DNA of 64,000 nucleotides, taken from NCBI GenBank assembly GCA_938084835.1, contig CALKER010000007.1:1-64000 (forward strand). The letters are read 5' to 3'. How positions within the stretch are numbered: the first letter of the stretch is position 1; each line of letters opens with the position of its first letter. The DNA comes from an uncultured Thermoguttaceae bacterium (GTDB lineage: Bacteria > Planctomycetota > Planctomycetia > Pirellulales > Thermoguttaceae). Both the position numbers and the translations under genes were made by a program. Below, piece by piece: positions 8,320-18,501 of this stretch. The notes under the pieces are model-generated. The model worked only from the letters and a program-made list of their open reading frames with translations. It was not told where the DNA came from and ran no database searches.

Positions 8320-9791
8320 GCCCAACCGCCCAAAACATTCGGCTTGTTACTTGGTTTCTGGTGGTGATGACAATCGGCTTTCACGGTTCCACGCTTGTGT
8401 GGGCCGCGGAGCTGCCTACCAACCAAAGGCCTGCAGCTAAGCCCAATTTCGTGTTTGTCGTAATCGACGACTTAGGGTGGGCGGACTTGGGCTGTTACGG
8501 CAGCCGCTTTTACGAAACCCCATACATCGACCGATTGGCATCCCGGGGAATGCGATTCACCGACGCCTACGCGGCTTCTCCGGTATGTTCTCCCACACGA
8601 TTAAGCATCTTAACAGGCAAGTATCCGGCGCGGGTACGCCTCACCAACTATTTGACAGGCCGCCGCTGGCCCGACAATTCACCACTTCTACCGCTGAAGA
8701 ACTGGCAGACGTTCATGCCGCTGGAGGAAGTGACGATTGCCGAGGCACTTCGGGCGGCCGGATATGTCAGCGCCTGTATCGGCAAGTGGCATCTTGAACC
8801 GCGAAATCCAAGCGGCAGTGGCAGGGATGCAAGGCCAGATGCAGATCTGGGACCGGGCGTTCAAGGTTTCGACGTCGTGGTGAGCCGCGGACCCAGCCAG
8901 ATGGACAAAGGCGTGGACGCCCTAACGGAGAAAGCCGTGGAGTTCATCCGGACACATGTACAGCGGCCCTTCTTCCTCTACCTTGCGCATTACAGCGTAC
9001 ACATCCCTTTAGAAGCAAAGCCGGAGTTGATCGAAAAATACCGAGCAAAGATCCGCGCGGATGACCCGCAGAATAACCCGATCTACGCGGGCATGGTCGA
9101 GACCGTGGACAAAAGTGTCGGCCGACTAATGGCCACGCTAGACGAGCTAGGGTTGACCAACAACACGGTGTTTGTTTTTTCTTCCGATAACGGAGGACTC
9201 TCGGTAAAGGAGGGCCCCAACACGCCTGCCACGTCGAACCTCCCGCTCCGAGCCGGTAAGGGTTTTCTTTACGAAGGCGGGATCCGCGTGCCGCTTATTG
9301 TGTCCTGGCCGGGAGTGATCCCGCCCGGATCGGCGTGCAATGTGCCCGTCTGTTCTATCGACTTCTACCCCACTTTCTTGGAGATCGCTGGCCTCGCCTT
9401 GCAGCCCGGCCAGGTGATCGACGGAGAAAGCCTCGTTCCCCTATTGACGCAAACCGGCAGCCTCAAACGCGATGCAATTTATTGGCATTATCCACACTAC
9501 AGTAACCAAGGCGGCTTACCCTCCGGTGCGATCCGCGCAGGGGATTATAAGCTGATCGAATTCTACGAAGACGAACGCATCGAGTTGTACAATCTGCGCC
9601 TCGATCCGGGGGAGCGTCATGACTTAGCCGCCGTAATGCCCAACAAGGCGGCCGAGCTGCGAAAACGCTTGCACGAGTGGCGAGAGTCGTTGGCTGCCCA
9701 GATGCCCGCCAAAAATCCGGATTATGATCCAAAAAAACCACGCTACAGCGATCCCATCAAGGCCCCCCAATCCTGGCAAGCACAACGGTAG
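8316..9791 (+). CDS. Secreted sulfatase, arylsulfatase A-like
   Basis: The ATG at 8316 overlaps the upstream stop (ATGA) with GGAG 7 bases before it. An in-frame ATG at 8292 inside the esterase gene is less likely. The 491-residue product has a signal peptide ending near WAAE. It carries NFVFVVIDDLGWADLGCYG, CSPTR with Cys91 as the formylglycine precursor, GKWHL, and SSDNGG. These are the core motifs of type I sulfatases of the arylsulfatase A group. Length is normal for the family. As last gene of the coupled operon it should remove a different sulfate ester from the sulfatase at 4487. A formylglycine-generating enzyme is required but is not encoded in this window. Confidence 0.9.
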   Translation: MSPTAQNIRLVTWFLVVMTIGFHGSTLVWAAELPTNQRPAAKPNFVFVVIDDLGWADLGCYGSRFYETPYIDRLASRGMRFTDAYAASPVCSPTRLSILTGKYPARVRLTNYLTGRRWPDNSPLLPLKNWQTFMPLEEVTIAEALRAAGYVSACIGKWHLEPRNPSGSGRDARPDADLGPGVQGFDVVVSRGPSQMDKGVDALTEKAVEFIRTHVQRPFFLYLAHYSVHIPLEAKPELIEKYRAKIRADDPQNNPIYAGMVETVDKSVGRLMATLDELGLTNNTVFVFSSDNGGLSVKEGPNTPATSNLPLRAGKGFLYEGGIRVPLIVSWPGVIPPGSACNVPVCSIDFYPTFLEIAGLALQPGQVIDGESLVPLLTQTGSLKRDAIYWHYPHYSNQGGLPSGAIRAGDYKLIEFYEDERIELYNLRLDPGERHDLAAVMPNKAAELRKRLHEWRESLAAQMPAKNPDYDPKKPRYSDPIKAPQSWQAQR

Positions 9792-11206
9792 GGTTCACGC
9801 TTGAAAATTCGTCCTAAAGATTCCGCACCGCAGGACGCGGTTTCGACTCCGAACACAAAGAATCCCCCGACACAAATAATCCCCGTTCACCGGCGGTTGG
9901 TGTTTGCTATGGCCAACTTACCCTACCTCGACCTCCTCAGCCATCCCCATACACGGGTTTTTTTCCTGGCCGTGCAAAAGCTTGTCAACCACCTGATTGT
10001 CGGAGATCTGGGCTGGGATTGCCTCCACGGCCTAGACGATCTTCGGCGCTACGTCCACTTTGCCCGGCACTTTCATTCGTTACGGTTATTGGTTGCCCTT
10101 TTTGTAGCGTCCCATTTCCGGCAGGAGTTTTCACTCTTTTCTCTCTCGGCTCGCGAGGGCGTACACGACCGTGACATCCACGATCGTACCCTCTGCCACC
10201 CCAAGGGCTGAGACATTCCAAGGACCCGTTGACAACCTCCGAGATGCATGTGCCTATGTCCTGCTGTTCCTATGGATGCCAAAACCCGCGGATGGTTCTA
10301 TCCTTTGCGGGGTTCGTCCCGGGTTATTTCCAAGCCTAAGAACTAGCCGACCGTAAGGAAGCCGTGCCTCATCTCCTCGCTCTGCAGACCAAGGAGGTGA
10401 TACCAAATCGGTAATACCAAATCCAAAGCAAATAAAATTTGGGCATCTGCAAAAGCCGTTCCCCCCGCTGCGCCCGGAGCCCCTTTTCATACTCGGCCTT
10501 TCCGCCACTGCGATGTAAAGTTCTTCGCAGCACGTGAGGCGTCTGGCATCGACGGGCGCACTAGTCGAGCTCTTTGTAACTATCCCCCCGGCACTCAGGG
10601 CATTTTCCTTCGAATAGTAAAATGCCACCTTGCTCACCGGCTGCCACCAGTGCCTAATCCCCTTCCCAATCGGTAAGCACTCATCCCGCTGGATAGGTTT
10701 ACGCCGTGGGTCACAACCCACGCAGGCTAAAGTCGCCCGTTCACGCCATCCCTACCACTCTTCCGCGCCAAGTTGGCGTTAAGCCTTTCTTGGGGCTACC
10801 CTCTGCATCATCCTTCACAGAAGCCCCCTAAACAAATCAACGGAGCTCTCAGCGAGTCAACAGGCTAGTAAACATGTCCTTTTTGGCAATTACCACCTGC
10901 CAAAAAACAGCTTCGCTTCCGAAAAGAATCTTCCTCCACCTGGTTGACAGCGCAAGAGAAGGATGAATAAATACGGAAAAGTCAGGCCACGCCGCATACA
11001 AAAATTAGGAGTAACAAGCAGGGATTGTTCCTGTTGAGTCTGCTCGGCTCATGTGCAGATCTGCGAACCCCAATGAGTCAAAAACCGAACTTACGCAGAC
11101 CTTCCTATAAAGTTGGACGAATTGGCTGATGTGGCGCTTTTCATATTCCCATAGAGAGGCCTTATGCTGGGTGAGTCGGGGGTCCTCGTGGTACGGGAGT
11201 TTCGAG
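9792..11206. other. 1.4-kb spacer without recognisable gene
   Basis: A 136-codon frame at 9801-10211 looks like an antisense artefact. On the minus strand, 10076 down to 9918 reads like a protein fragment (MKVPGKVDVAPKIV, stop, AVEAIPAQISDNQVV) with one in-frame TAG at 10034-10032, possibly a gene remnant. Nothing else is convincing. Confidence 0.4.
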
Positions 11207-12328
11207 GTGCCTACTGGTGAGCTTATCCGTCAGCTTGGAATAGGCACGGCAGCGTTGGTGTGGTTGTTTGTGAGCTGCAATTCTCCCGCTCAAGGCGCTG
11301 ACTTCAAGGCCAACTCCCAAGCTGATAGCTCGGACTTCGTGACGCCCCCGGACCCTCGCTTTCCGACACTGGCCTTCCATATGGACTTCAGGCGGGAGGA
11401 CGTGTCCGTGCAACAACCAGCGGGCAAGCCGTACAAAGAGATCCGGAATCACGAGGGCCGGCTGTTCGGCTGGGTTTTGGAGAGCGACAGTCTCCAAGGC
11501 CGTCCAAGGCTAGCCAATGTCACGCTCACCCCAGCCGGGCTCCAAGTAAAGGCGAGGCTAGCTGAAGGTACAGGTTCCTACATCTGCTCCGGTATGCATC
11601 GCACCATCTCCGGGCTGACGGCAGGACAGTGCGCCTTCGACATTCGCCCGCCCTTCTATTTCGAGGTGTGCCTCAATGATCCGGCCACCTGGGGACGGGA
11701 CGGCCATGCCCTCTGGTTCTTCACGCAATACCACACCGACCCGGGCGAGACCCTGAGCGATCAACTCGAACTGGATTTGTTCGAAATCGGCGCTAAGGCA
11801 GATTGGCGAAATGATTACGGTGGCGATGTCAGCAAGATAGACATCACTAGCAATTTTCATATCTGAATGGTGTTGGGGAACAAGCGATATGAGCCCGAAC
11901 AGCTTCGGGCTCGGTTCGGCCCGCGCCATACGCCGTGGCCCATTGAGCCGCCAAGCCTTCTGGGTACGATGATGACAACCTGGGGTCACGCCATCTATCG
12001 GCGCGATCCTACCACAGGAGCGATCTCGTCCGCGGGCCGCCCCTATCGCGAACTGTACATTAACGGCCAAAAGATCTATGGCCAAGGGCTCAATGAAGCC
12101 AAGGCTGACCTGTTCGCATACGCAAGCCACAGCGATTGGAAGACCCCTAAGCCGCCCACCCAATCCTCGCCGCTGCAGGTTCTCGAACGCCGTTTCGACA
12201 GTAGCTGGCACATGATCTACGCCGCGCACAACATCCCGTTTTTCTTCGCTGACAGTTCCACCATCCCTGGCCAGACTAAAGGCGAGTATGTTGGTATCAT
12301 CGCGTACATTCGGGTGTGGACACCGTAG
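11207..12328 (+). pseudogene. GH16-like exported protein interrupted by an in-frame TGA
   Basis: Two adjacent open frames in the same phase, 11207-11866 and 11867-12328, read as one protein of about 373 residues split only by TGA at 11864-11866. The GTG at 11207 has GGGAG 7 bases upstream and gives a signal peptide ending near SPAQGADF. The first part has FYFEVCLNDP, LWFFTQYH and LELDLFEIG. The last resembles the ExDxxE strand of GH16-type beta-glucanase/lectin folds. The second part holds RRFDSSWHMIYAAHN and ends YVGIIAYIRVW, also like such folds. The break reads NFHI-stop-MVLGNKRYEP, where a TGG tryptophan would restore the frame. Other genes here stop at TGA, so TGA is not recoded generally. 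A true nonsense mutation or a base error explains it best. Confidence 0.6.
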
Positions 12329-12488
12329 AGTCCAAACGCATGGCTTGTCACTGTTGCCAAAAGGAGCATGGACGGAAATCGCCTGGCGGGCCTACTCGCC
12401 GGCTTTAGAGGCCACAAAAACCCGGAAGTAAAAAAATTGAGAACCATGCAGAGGTCGCTTCTTTTCTTTGCTGTAGAGGAACTTAACG

Positions 12489-14570
12489 ATGAAAGCACAG
12501 ATCGGGTTTTTCCTGTCCGTTTGGGGATTGGTAGCCGGGTTTGGTTTTGAGCTGGCGGCGGGAGAAGTAGCTCGTTCCGGTTCGTTTCCAGACCATTTGG
12601 TTTGGCCTAGGTGGATCCGAGAGGCTTCGGGTGGAGCCCAAACAGTTTCCGCCGCCGAGGCCCAACTTTGGCTTCGCTGGGTCATTCCATTACCTAAACG
12701 AGTCCGGCTAGAAGCCAAGATAGGGCTTCCCGCCTCGCAGTTAAACATTCAACCGAATGGTGCTTTGGGCGAGGTTGCCCGGGCAGCGGTACATCGGCTG
12801 ATAAGTAAACTAGGGGAAAAGACAGGAGTTCGGCAATTTACAGGCACATTTCCCGTGATTGTTGGTCTTTGCGACCGGCAGGGAAAAATCGACGGTGTGT
12901 CCATTCCTGGTGCTGAGGCCTTGGTCACCTGCCCAAACAGCGATCAGGCCTATTTGATTGTGCCGCTGTCAGAGCCCGGCCTTGCGGTAGTGGCGGAAGG
13001 CGAGCGGGGACTCTGTTATGGGTTGAAGACCTTAGAACAGCTTTTGCTTGCGAATGCAGGCCCGGACAGGCTGGTCGTACCGTTGGCTGCCATATTGGAT
13101 TGGCCGGACCTGGAAGAACGAGGCCAATGGGGTGGAAGTTCCACCCGGGATATCGAATATCTGGCCGATCGTAAAATGAATTTGATTGAGGCCCACGCCC
13201 GATTGTTCCTGGACGCCCAGGGCCGAGGCATCGCCCAAGTGGACAAGGATGCCCTCCACAGAGCTCGCCTCCACGGGATGAAATGGGTGCCGATTATCAC
13301 CCACCTGGATCAACTGAGCCGCACAGGCATTTATCAACGCTATCCGGAGCTGAAGGGGAAAGGCCCCAAGGCGCAATCCAGTTGGGGCGAGGAGATCTTC
13401 GCTGCGTGCTTTTCCGAAGCCAAAATGGCCGAGATTTTGGCTGACTGGCTTACCTCGTTGGCTTCGGTCCCCGGAGTGCAGGATGTTTGCGTTTGGCTTT
13501 CGGAGTCGCATGTGCAGTGCCAATGCCCCAAATGCGAAGGGAAAAACCAATATGTGTTGGAAGCGGAGGCGTGTATACGAGCGTGGCAATTGGCACGACA
13601 GAAAAATCCTCTGATCCGACTCCGAATCCTGCGGACCCAGGGCAGCCACAAGGTCAACGATAAAATCTTGGCTGTGGCGCCGCCTGAGGTGGGCATTACC
13701 TATTACGACGGCGAGCGAACCTACGACTCCTCTCGCGAACCGATGATCTATCCGTTGTTGGAGAATTTTGCTCGGCAGGGCCGCTGGTTGGGCCGTTATC
13801 CACAGCTTACCGCCTCGTGGCGCATTGTTTGTCCTTGGAGCGGGCCGCAGTTTATCAAATATCGGATGAACGAGTTTGTTTCTAAGCGGCTTCGGGCTCT
13901 GTGTGGCTATGCCACGCCAGATAACCGATTTTACGATTTCAACGTAACCGCCGCGGCGGAATGGTCCTGGAACGCTCAAGGCCGGAGTGAACAGGAGTTT
14001 GCGGCGGCCTGGGCCACGTGGCGGGGCCTGTCCGACCCAGACAAGGCAGCCCAGTGGGCGGTGTTGTTAGGGCCGGTTGGCTGGGATGTATATGGATCCG
14101 GTATTCCTTATCCCCATCTATTTGGTCACGTGGCCGACCTGGTGCAAAGACCACCGCAGATGGGTTCAGGATTCTTCCGCTATTTCTCCAGCGTGGAACA
14201 TATTCAGAAGGATCTCGCCGCCTGTAACCAAGCCCTGCAATTGGCTGAGGAGCTTCAAGACACGGTCCTGATCGCTGAAACCCGCGTCATCCGGGGCTAT
14301 GTGAGAATGGTGCAGGCAATAGAGCGGATTGCTTCCACTGTGGGAGCCAAAAAGCATCTAGACACCGAGGCCACCAAGACGCTTCAGGCGGAGTTTGAGC
14401 GGTTGGAATCAGCCGTTCGACAAACTGTAGACGCCCTCCGCACCTGGAAAGAACAAGTAGCGCCGGACTGCACCGCCCCCCGAATTGCCGACACTGTGCG
14501 AGTCACCGAAGAGACCCTGCGGGCTGTGGCCAATGCCTTAAAACCGTTAGGCATCAAATCGGCACAGTAA
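12489..14570 (+). CDS. Exported GH20b/DUF4838-like glycosidase-related protein
   Basis: The 693-residue product has an N-terminal signal peptide (about residues 1-24). Residues 85-185 resemble the GH20b accessory domain, ending in ERGLCYGLKTLEQLL. A likely TIM-barrel region follows from about 200 (DWPDLEERGQWGG). WLSESHVQCQCPKCEG at about 336-351 has the C-C-x2-C pattern seen in DUF4838 and related planctomycete proteins, with a glutamate that could be catalytic. The last 120 residues are helical. I infer a glycan-binding or glycoside-hydrolysing role outside the cytoplasm; the classic GH20 Asp-Glu pair was not found. It lies 160 bases after the broken GH16-like gene and may share its transcript. 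Confidence 0.6.
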   Translation: MKAQIGFFLSVWGLVAGFGFELAAGEVARSGSFPDHLVWPRWIREASGGAQTVSAAEAQLWLRWVIPLPKRVRLEAKIGLPASQLNIQPNGALGEVARAAVHRLISKLGEKTGVRQFTGTFPVIVGLCDRQGKIDGVSIPGAEALVTCPNSDQAYLIVPLSEPGLAVVAEGERGLCYGLKTLEQLLLANAGPDRLVVPLAAILDWPDLEERGQWGGSSTRDIEYLADRKMNLIEAHARLFLDAQGRGIAQVDKDALHRARLHGMKWVPIITHLDQLSRTGIYQRYPELKGKGPKAQSSWGEEIFAACFSEAKMAEILADWLTSLASVPGVQDVCVWLSESHVQCQCPKCEGKNQYVLEAEACIRAWQLARQKNPLIRLRILRTQGSHKVNDKILAVAPPEVGITYYDGERTYDSSREPMIYPLLENFARQGRWLGRYPQLTASWRIVCPWSGPQFIKYRMNEFVSKRLRALCGYATPDNRFYDFNVTAAAEWSWNAQGRSEQEFAAAWATWRGLSDPDKAAQWAVLLGPVGWDVYGSGIPYPHLFGHVADLVQRPPQMGSGFFRYFSSVEHIQKDLAACNQALQLAEELQDTVLIAETRVIRGYVRMVQAIERIASTVGAKKHLDTEATKTLQAEFERLESAVRQTVDALRTWKEQVAPDCTAPRIADTVRVTEETLRAVANALKPLGIKSAQ

Positions 14571-15103
14571 GGAAGGCCCGGGACCGCTTCTGTCTGAGGC
14601 TCCGAAAAGTAAAGCCTCTCAAACATTGTCCCACCCCAAGCGTGGATCGTTTCCGGGACTTGGGCTTTCGATCACACCGGAAAGGCCAGTATCACGAGTA
14701 CTTTTGGCCCGCCAAGCCGAAGTAAACGGCAAGATGTTGACGGCCGGCCGGGGGGCCCTTTTGCCGACTGGCGCCGCTCCGCTGGGCACCTCTTCGGCCG
14801 TCGTACAGTAATCCACCCAAACCCTTGCGATGACCCATTCCCTGACAATTCCCACCTTATCTTTGCGGAAAGTTCTTCAGTTGCAGCTCACACAGTTGCG
14901 GTCTTTGGGGCCGGAGATGTCGACAAATTTCGGGGGCCTTTCATATGGCCGCTGTGGTGGTCCCCAAGGGCACACGGCCGCCCTCGTGACCTACCCGATC
15001 GCGTGGACACAAACGCACCGGTAGGGCTTGAACTCCTGGGAGCTTTCAGATGGGAAAGTCCACTGCGTTACCCGCGGGAGGCGACTTGACCAGGTAAGGT
15101 CTA
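14571..15103. other. Spacer without recognisable gene
   Basis: Only short open frames without ribosome sites or known motifs are present. No terminator hairpin with a T tract was found. Confidence 0.4.
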
Positions 15104-15679
15104 ATGATAAAATTGCCACGATTCTTTAAACAATTTTTCTTGGAAATAATTCTTGAATCACTCAGTTGCTTAGCCGCCATGCCAATTGCGGAATCACGAC
15201 TTCTTCGCATCTTATTAAGTGCGTGGTTGCCGGCCACCTTGATAGTGGCTGAGCTCCATCACATTCATGCATGGCGGAACCCCCTTGTTGGGGAATCTAG
15301 CCTGGACGTCTGCCACCCCTCAAAACTCCTCGACTTTTCTTGCACGCACGCCGAACATGAAGGGGGCCACACACTTTGCTTGGTCCACGGCTTATTGGAA
15401 GGGGATCACCATCCGGTCGATTTATCGGAAGCTCCCGCCAACACATCCGAGGCGAACCTTACCGTCGGTTACTCGCTTTGCCTTGGACACGATGCCCACC
15501 ACTGCGTCATCTGCCAATTTAGTCACAACAGGCTCCACGACGTCCAAACCTCGGGCTTTGCTCTCTCGCAGGCCCTGCGGTATTTCCGACCCGATGACAG
15601 TCCACCTCTCCTCACCGCTTCCGTGTCCGGTAGCATAAATATTCGCGGTCCTCCCATGTTCTCCTCCGGAGCAGGCTAA
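15104..15679 (+). CDS. Exported His/Cys-rich protein, possible metal binder
   Basis: The 191-residue product has a hydrophobic N-terminal segment (about residues 12-50, in two parts) that may act as signal or membrane anchor. The rest is rich in histidine and cysteine: AELHHIHAW, DVCHP, CTHAEHEGGHTLCLVHG, EGDHHP, CLGHDAHHCVICQFSH. The HCVICQ motif recalls small planctomycete and DUF2946-like proteins. Such ligand density suggests binding of a transition metal in the periplasm; this is inference, not family identity. It precedes a prepilin-like protein and an exported CbiX-like chelatase on the same strand, which supports a metal-related cluster. Confidence 0.55.
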   Translation: MIKLPRFFKQFFLEIILESLSCLAAMPIAESRLLRILLSAWLPATLIVAELHHIHAWRNPLVGESSLDVCHPSKLLDFSCTHAEHEGGHTLCLVHGLLEGDHHPVDLSEAPANTSEANLTVGYSLCLGHDAHHCVICQFSHNRLHDVQTSGFALSQALRYFRPDDSPPLLTASVSGSINIRGPPMFSSGAG

Positions 15680-15975
15680 ATCACCCCCATTCACCACAAT
15701 AGCGCCGACGACCTGCGTGTGTTAACCTGCCGACCCAGGTCAACCGTTGATGCGGCCTGCGTGGCAGAATCCGCCACTGCTGGAGTGTCTGCCAGATTTT
15801 AGTCCACACGCAGCTTTGTTGGCAGGAGGGGATACTGTTGTCTAGGGGAGGAAACTTGTCGACGCAGAAGTTTCCTGGCAGCTATCAAATCGCCTTTCAC
15901 TCACCGGTCACTTGCTACCAGATGTGCTGGTCAAGGTCCCAAATAAATCCCTCCGATCGAAAAGGAGATGACCAG

Positions 15976-17070
15976 ATGGGTTTCGGCACCACACCACCTA
16001 GAAGATCTCTCCCGCCGGCTCAGATTAGGGGGCGGTTGCTTTCAAACATTTTTGTCCGTGCGGCGGAGGTTGTTCCTCGCGGTTTCACGCTTGTGGAGCT
16101 GCTTGTGGTTATCGCGATTGTGGGGATTCTCGTGGCGCTACTGCTCCCGGCGGTTCAAGCAGCTCGAGAAGCAGCGCGGAGAATCTCATGCACAAATAAC
16201 CTGAAACAGCTTGGGCTTGCGCTTCATAACTACCATGGGGTATTTAATGTTTTTCCGGGATTGGGTTTAACCTCTGCCACTAGCTTTTCCGTGCAGGCAA
16301 AGATTCTTCCGTTTGTGGAGCAGAAACAACTCCAAGACTTAGTGGATTTTCGGCAACCGCTATACATCACTTACGGAAGGGGACTAACCGTTCTCAATTC
16401 TGTGCACACGGCGGCGGCTCGCGCCGTAGTGCCGCTTTTTCGCTGCCCAAGCGACGCACAAGAATCTCTCTATGAGGAAAATCCCGGTATCTTCGTCGCG
16501 GGCGGAAATTATTTTGTCTGCACGGGGACTGGCACGGCAACCTTTTACGACATCCGCTATCCGACTGATGGCCTCTTTTACAATGGGTCCAACCTCGGTT
16601 TGAGGGACATTGTCGACGGATCGAGCAACACTATGATGATTTCCGAAAGTTTGCTGGGGGCACGGCAGAACCATTCCGGTCCCCTTGCCAGCCGCTTAGC
16701 GCGCCAGAGATATATCTGCTCTATGAGATCAAGCCTTAATCCCCCACCGCAACCGGGAATTATGGGTGTAGTCGACCCCGATCTCATAACTGTGACATCA
16801 AACTGCACCACGTGGCTAGGGAACCGCGGCTTCGGGTGGATTGCCGGCCGAACCACCGCCACGACCTTCTCCGCCTATCTGCCCCCAAATGCCGAGGCCG
16901 CCGACGCCACCGCTCACGGAATCGGATTTGTGGGGGCAAGAAGTCACCACCCAGGTGGGGTGAATACCCTAATGGGTGATGGTAGTGTTCGGTTTATCCG
17001 GGAAACAATAGATCTTTCCACATGGCGGGCTTTGGCCACTATAAGAGGAGGTGAAGCAGCCAGGGACTAG
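15976..17070 (+). CDS. Prepilin-type DUF1559 protein
   Basis: The ATG at 15976 has AAAGGAG 8 bases upstream; an in-frame start at 15838 lacks a site. The protein has 364 residues. [18 protein letters not shown] is a type IV prepilin cleavage and methylation signal, followed by [14 protein letters not shown] and [16 protein letters not shown], the signature of planctomycete DUF1559 proteins. The C-terminal part has the [12 protein letters not shown] motif of the family. After cleavage before the Phe by a prepilin peptidase the protein would remain a pseudopilin-like envelope component. The N-terminal leader is unusually long (about 35 residues before the cleavage site). It sits between the His/Cys-rich gene and the chelatase-like gene. 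Confidence 0.9.
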   Translation: MGFGTTPPRRSLPPAQIRGRLLSNIFVRAAEVVPRGFTLVELLVVIAIVGILVALLLPAVQAAREAARRISCTNNLKQLGLALHNYHGVFNVFPGLGLTSATSFSVQAKILPFVEQKQLQDLVDFRQPLYITYGRGLTVLNSVHTAAARAVVPLFRCPSDAQESLYEENPGIFVAGGNYFVCTGTGTATFYDIRYPTDGLFYNGSNLGLRDIVDGSSNTMMISESLLGARQNHSGPLASRLARQRYICSMRSSLNPPPQPGIMGVVDPDLITVTSNCTTWLGNRGFGWIAGRTTATTFSAYLPPNAEAADATAHGIGFVGARSHHPGGVNTLMGDGSVRFIRETIDLSTWRALATIRGGEAARD

Positions 17071-17234
17071 TGCCTCCTTCCAAAAAATGTCACCCATATC
17101 CTACGGAACATATTGGACCGTAGAGCAATTCCGGCCAGGCTCCCTTCGACCAGTCGGCAATCCGTCATGTACGCGCGTTTAAGCGTGGAACAAACGCTGA
17201 AAGATTCACCATTTATGCAGAAAGGAGCTTAGCT

Positions 17235-18149
17235 ATGTTTACTGTCCACTTACCTCCACGCCACTTCGGGCTCATGTTTGTCTTTGCTCTGGCCATTACA
17301 TGTGGTGCCTCCGCACAGGCGGAAGAAAAATTAGGGCTTCTGCTCATAGGCCACGGCTCGCGGCAAGTTGCGTGGAATCAATCGTTCCTTGAATTCGGCA
17401 AGCGTGTCGGCGAGTTAGCTGAAAAAGAAGGCCAATTCACAGCCGTCCGCACGGTGTTTATGGAGTTCGCCTCTCCGGCAATTTCCGACGGCATTAGGGA
17501 ACTGGAACAAAAGGGATGTACGGCGATTGTGGCAGTACCCGCCTTTGTGATGGTGGGACACCACACGCTTTTTGATATCCCTGCCGCTTTAGGCATTTTT
17601 TACTCCAAGCATGCAGTCGCGCACCTTGCAGAACATGGTGGGTCCTTTGGAGTACCCCGGGTACCTATTTTGTACACTGCCGCCTTGGATGAAGGAGACC
17701 TCCTCGAACAGTATGCTCTGTGGGAGTTACAGCAAATTTCTCAGGATGCCGAAAATGAGGCTATCGTTTTTCTCGTTCATGGTGATGCGGAACAGAAGCC
17801 ACTTGTGGAGCGCCGGCTCCGTGCGTTGATGAATTGGTGCTGTGCCAAAAGCGGCATCACCTTCGCCGACTACGCTACCATCGGGGTTGGCCAGGGTTTC
17901 GAGCACCACGGCTTGCCCGTCCTGCTCCATGCCGCCGAACGAAAAAGGCGCGTGCTTGTCATCGGCTTGTACGTGGCGCTCAGCGCTGAGAGAATTTTCC
18001 AACGTGCCTCCTCCAGCTCGCCCCGAGTAGCTCAGGAGCTTAAAGACCGCGATATTGTTTTTTCCAAAGGGAGCTTGATTGACTTTCCAGGCACCGCCCA
18101 CAGCCTGCTGGAGACTGCACACACAGCTGCCAAGCTCCGTAGCAACTGA
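17235..18149 (+). CDS. Exported CbiX-like sirohydrochlorin chelatase family protein
   Basis: The 304-residue product has a clear signal peptide (FGLMFVFALAITCGASAQA). AAAGGAG lies 7 bases before the ATG. The mature part is a two-lobed chelatase of the CbiX/SirB type. Lobe 1 has LLLIGHGSR with His40 and VMVGHHTLFDIPAALG with His109 and His110, the usual metal-contact positions. Lobe 2 repeats the fold with FLVHGDAEQ. Cytoplasmic relatives insert cobalt or iron into sirohydrochlorin for cobalamin or siroheme; export is unusual but known for CbiK of Desulfovibrio vulgaris. An exported form may load, store or sense metal. No other corrin-ring gene is adjacent; the cobalamin adenosyltransferase is 39 kb away. 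Confidence 0.75.
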   Translation: MFTVHLPPRHFGLMFVFALAITCGASAQAEEKLGLLLIGHGSRQVAWNQSFLEFGKRVGELAEKEGQFTAVRTVFMEFASPAISDGIRELEQKGCTAIVAVPAFVMVGHHTLFDIPAALGIFYSKHAVAHLAEHGGSFGVPRVPILYTAALDEGDLLEQYALWELQQISQDAENEAIVFLVHGDAEQKPLVERRLRALMNWCCAKSGITFADYATIGVGQGFEHHGLPVLLHAAERKRRVLVIGLYVALSAERIFQRASSSSPRVAQELKDRDIVFSKGSLIDFPGTAHSLLETAHTAAKLRSN

Positions 18150-18501
18150 TAGCCCCAAGAACCTCACCTCTGGCCAACGACGATAGGCCGTGCAAACTTT
18201 CCGCGGCACAAAGCCGCGTTTACGCACGCTTACTTGGCCCACCCTCAAAGGCATCCGGTTGGCCTTCACCGCGGGACTTGCACGTGTCATAATTAAGAGA
18301 ATATGTCAGGTGTGCTTTCTTCCCCTTGGCTTTTAAAGTGACAGGATTTGATCCCCGGCCTACACAACCTACGTTCTAGGTAGCTTAAGCTTGGATTGTG
18401 CGGATCAAAAGTCACATCGGAACAGTTGGGAGCTCTGAAGTTGTTTTCAGTCTCAGGTGAAGCCCAAAATTGGTAAACGTCTTTGTTGTGGGGCCATAGC
18501 G
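18150..18501. other. Spacer before the sialidase gene
   Basis: No gene or clear regulatory element is visible in about 350 bases. Confidence 0.4.

Noticed and set aside
9801-10211. 136-codon plus-strand open frame
   Set aside because: His/Leu/Arg-rich composition is typical of antisense translation, there is no good ribosome site, and the opposite strand reads more like a protein fragment.
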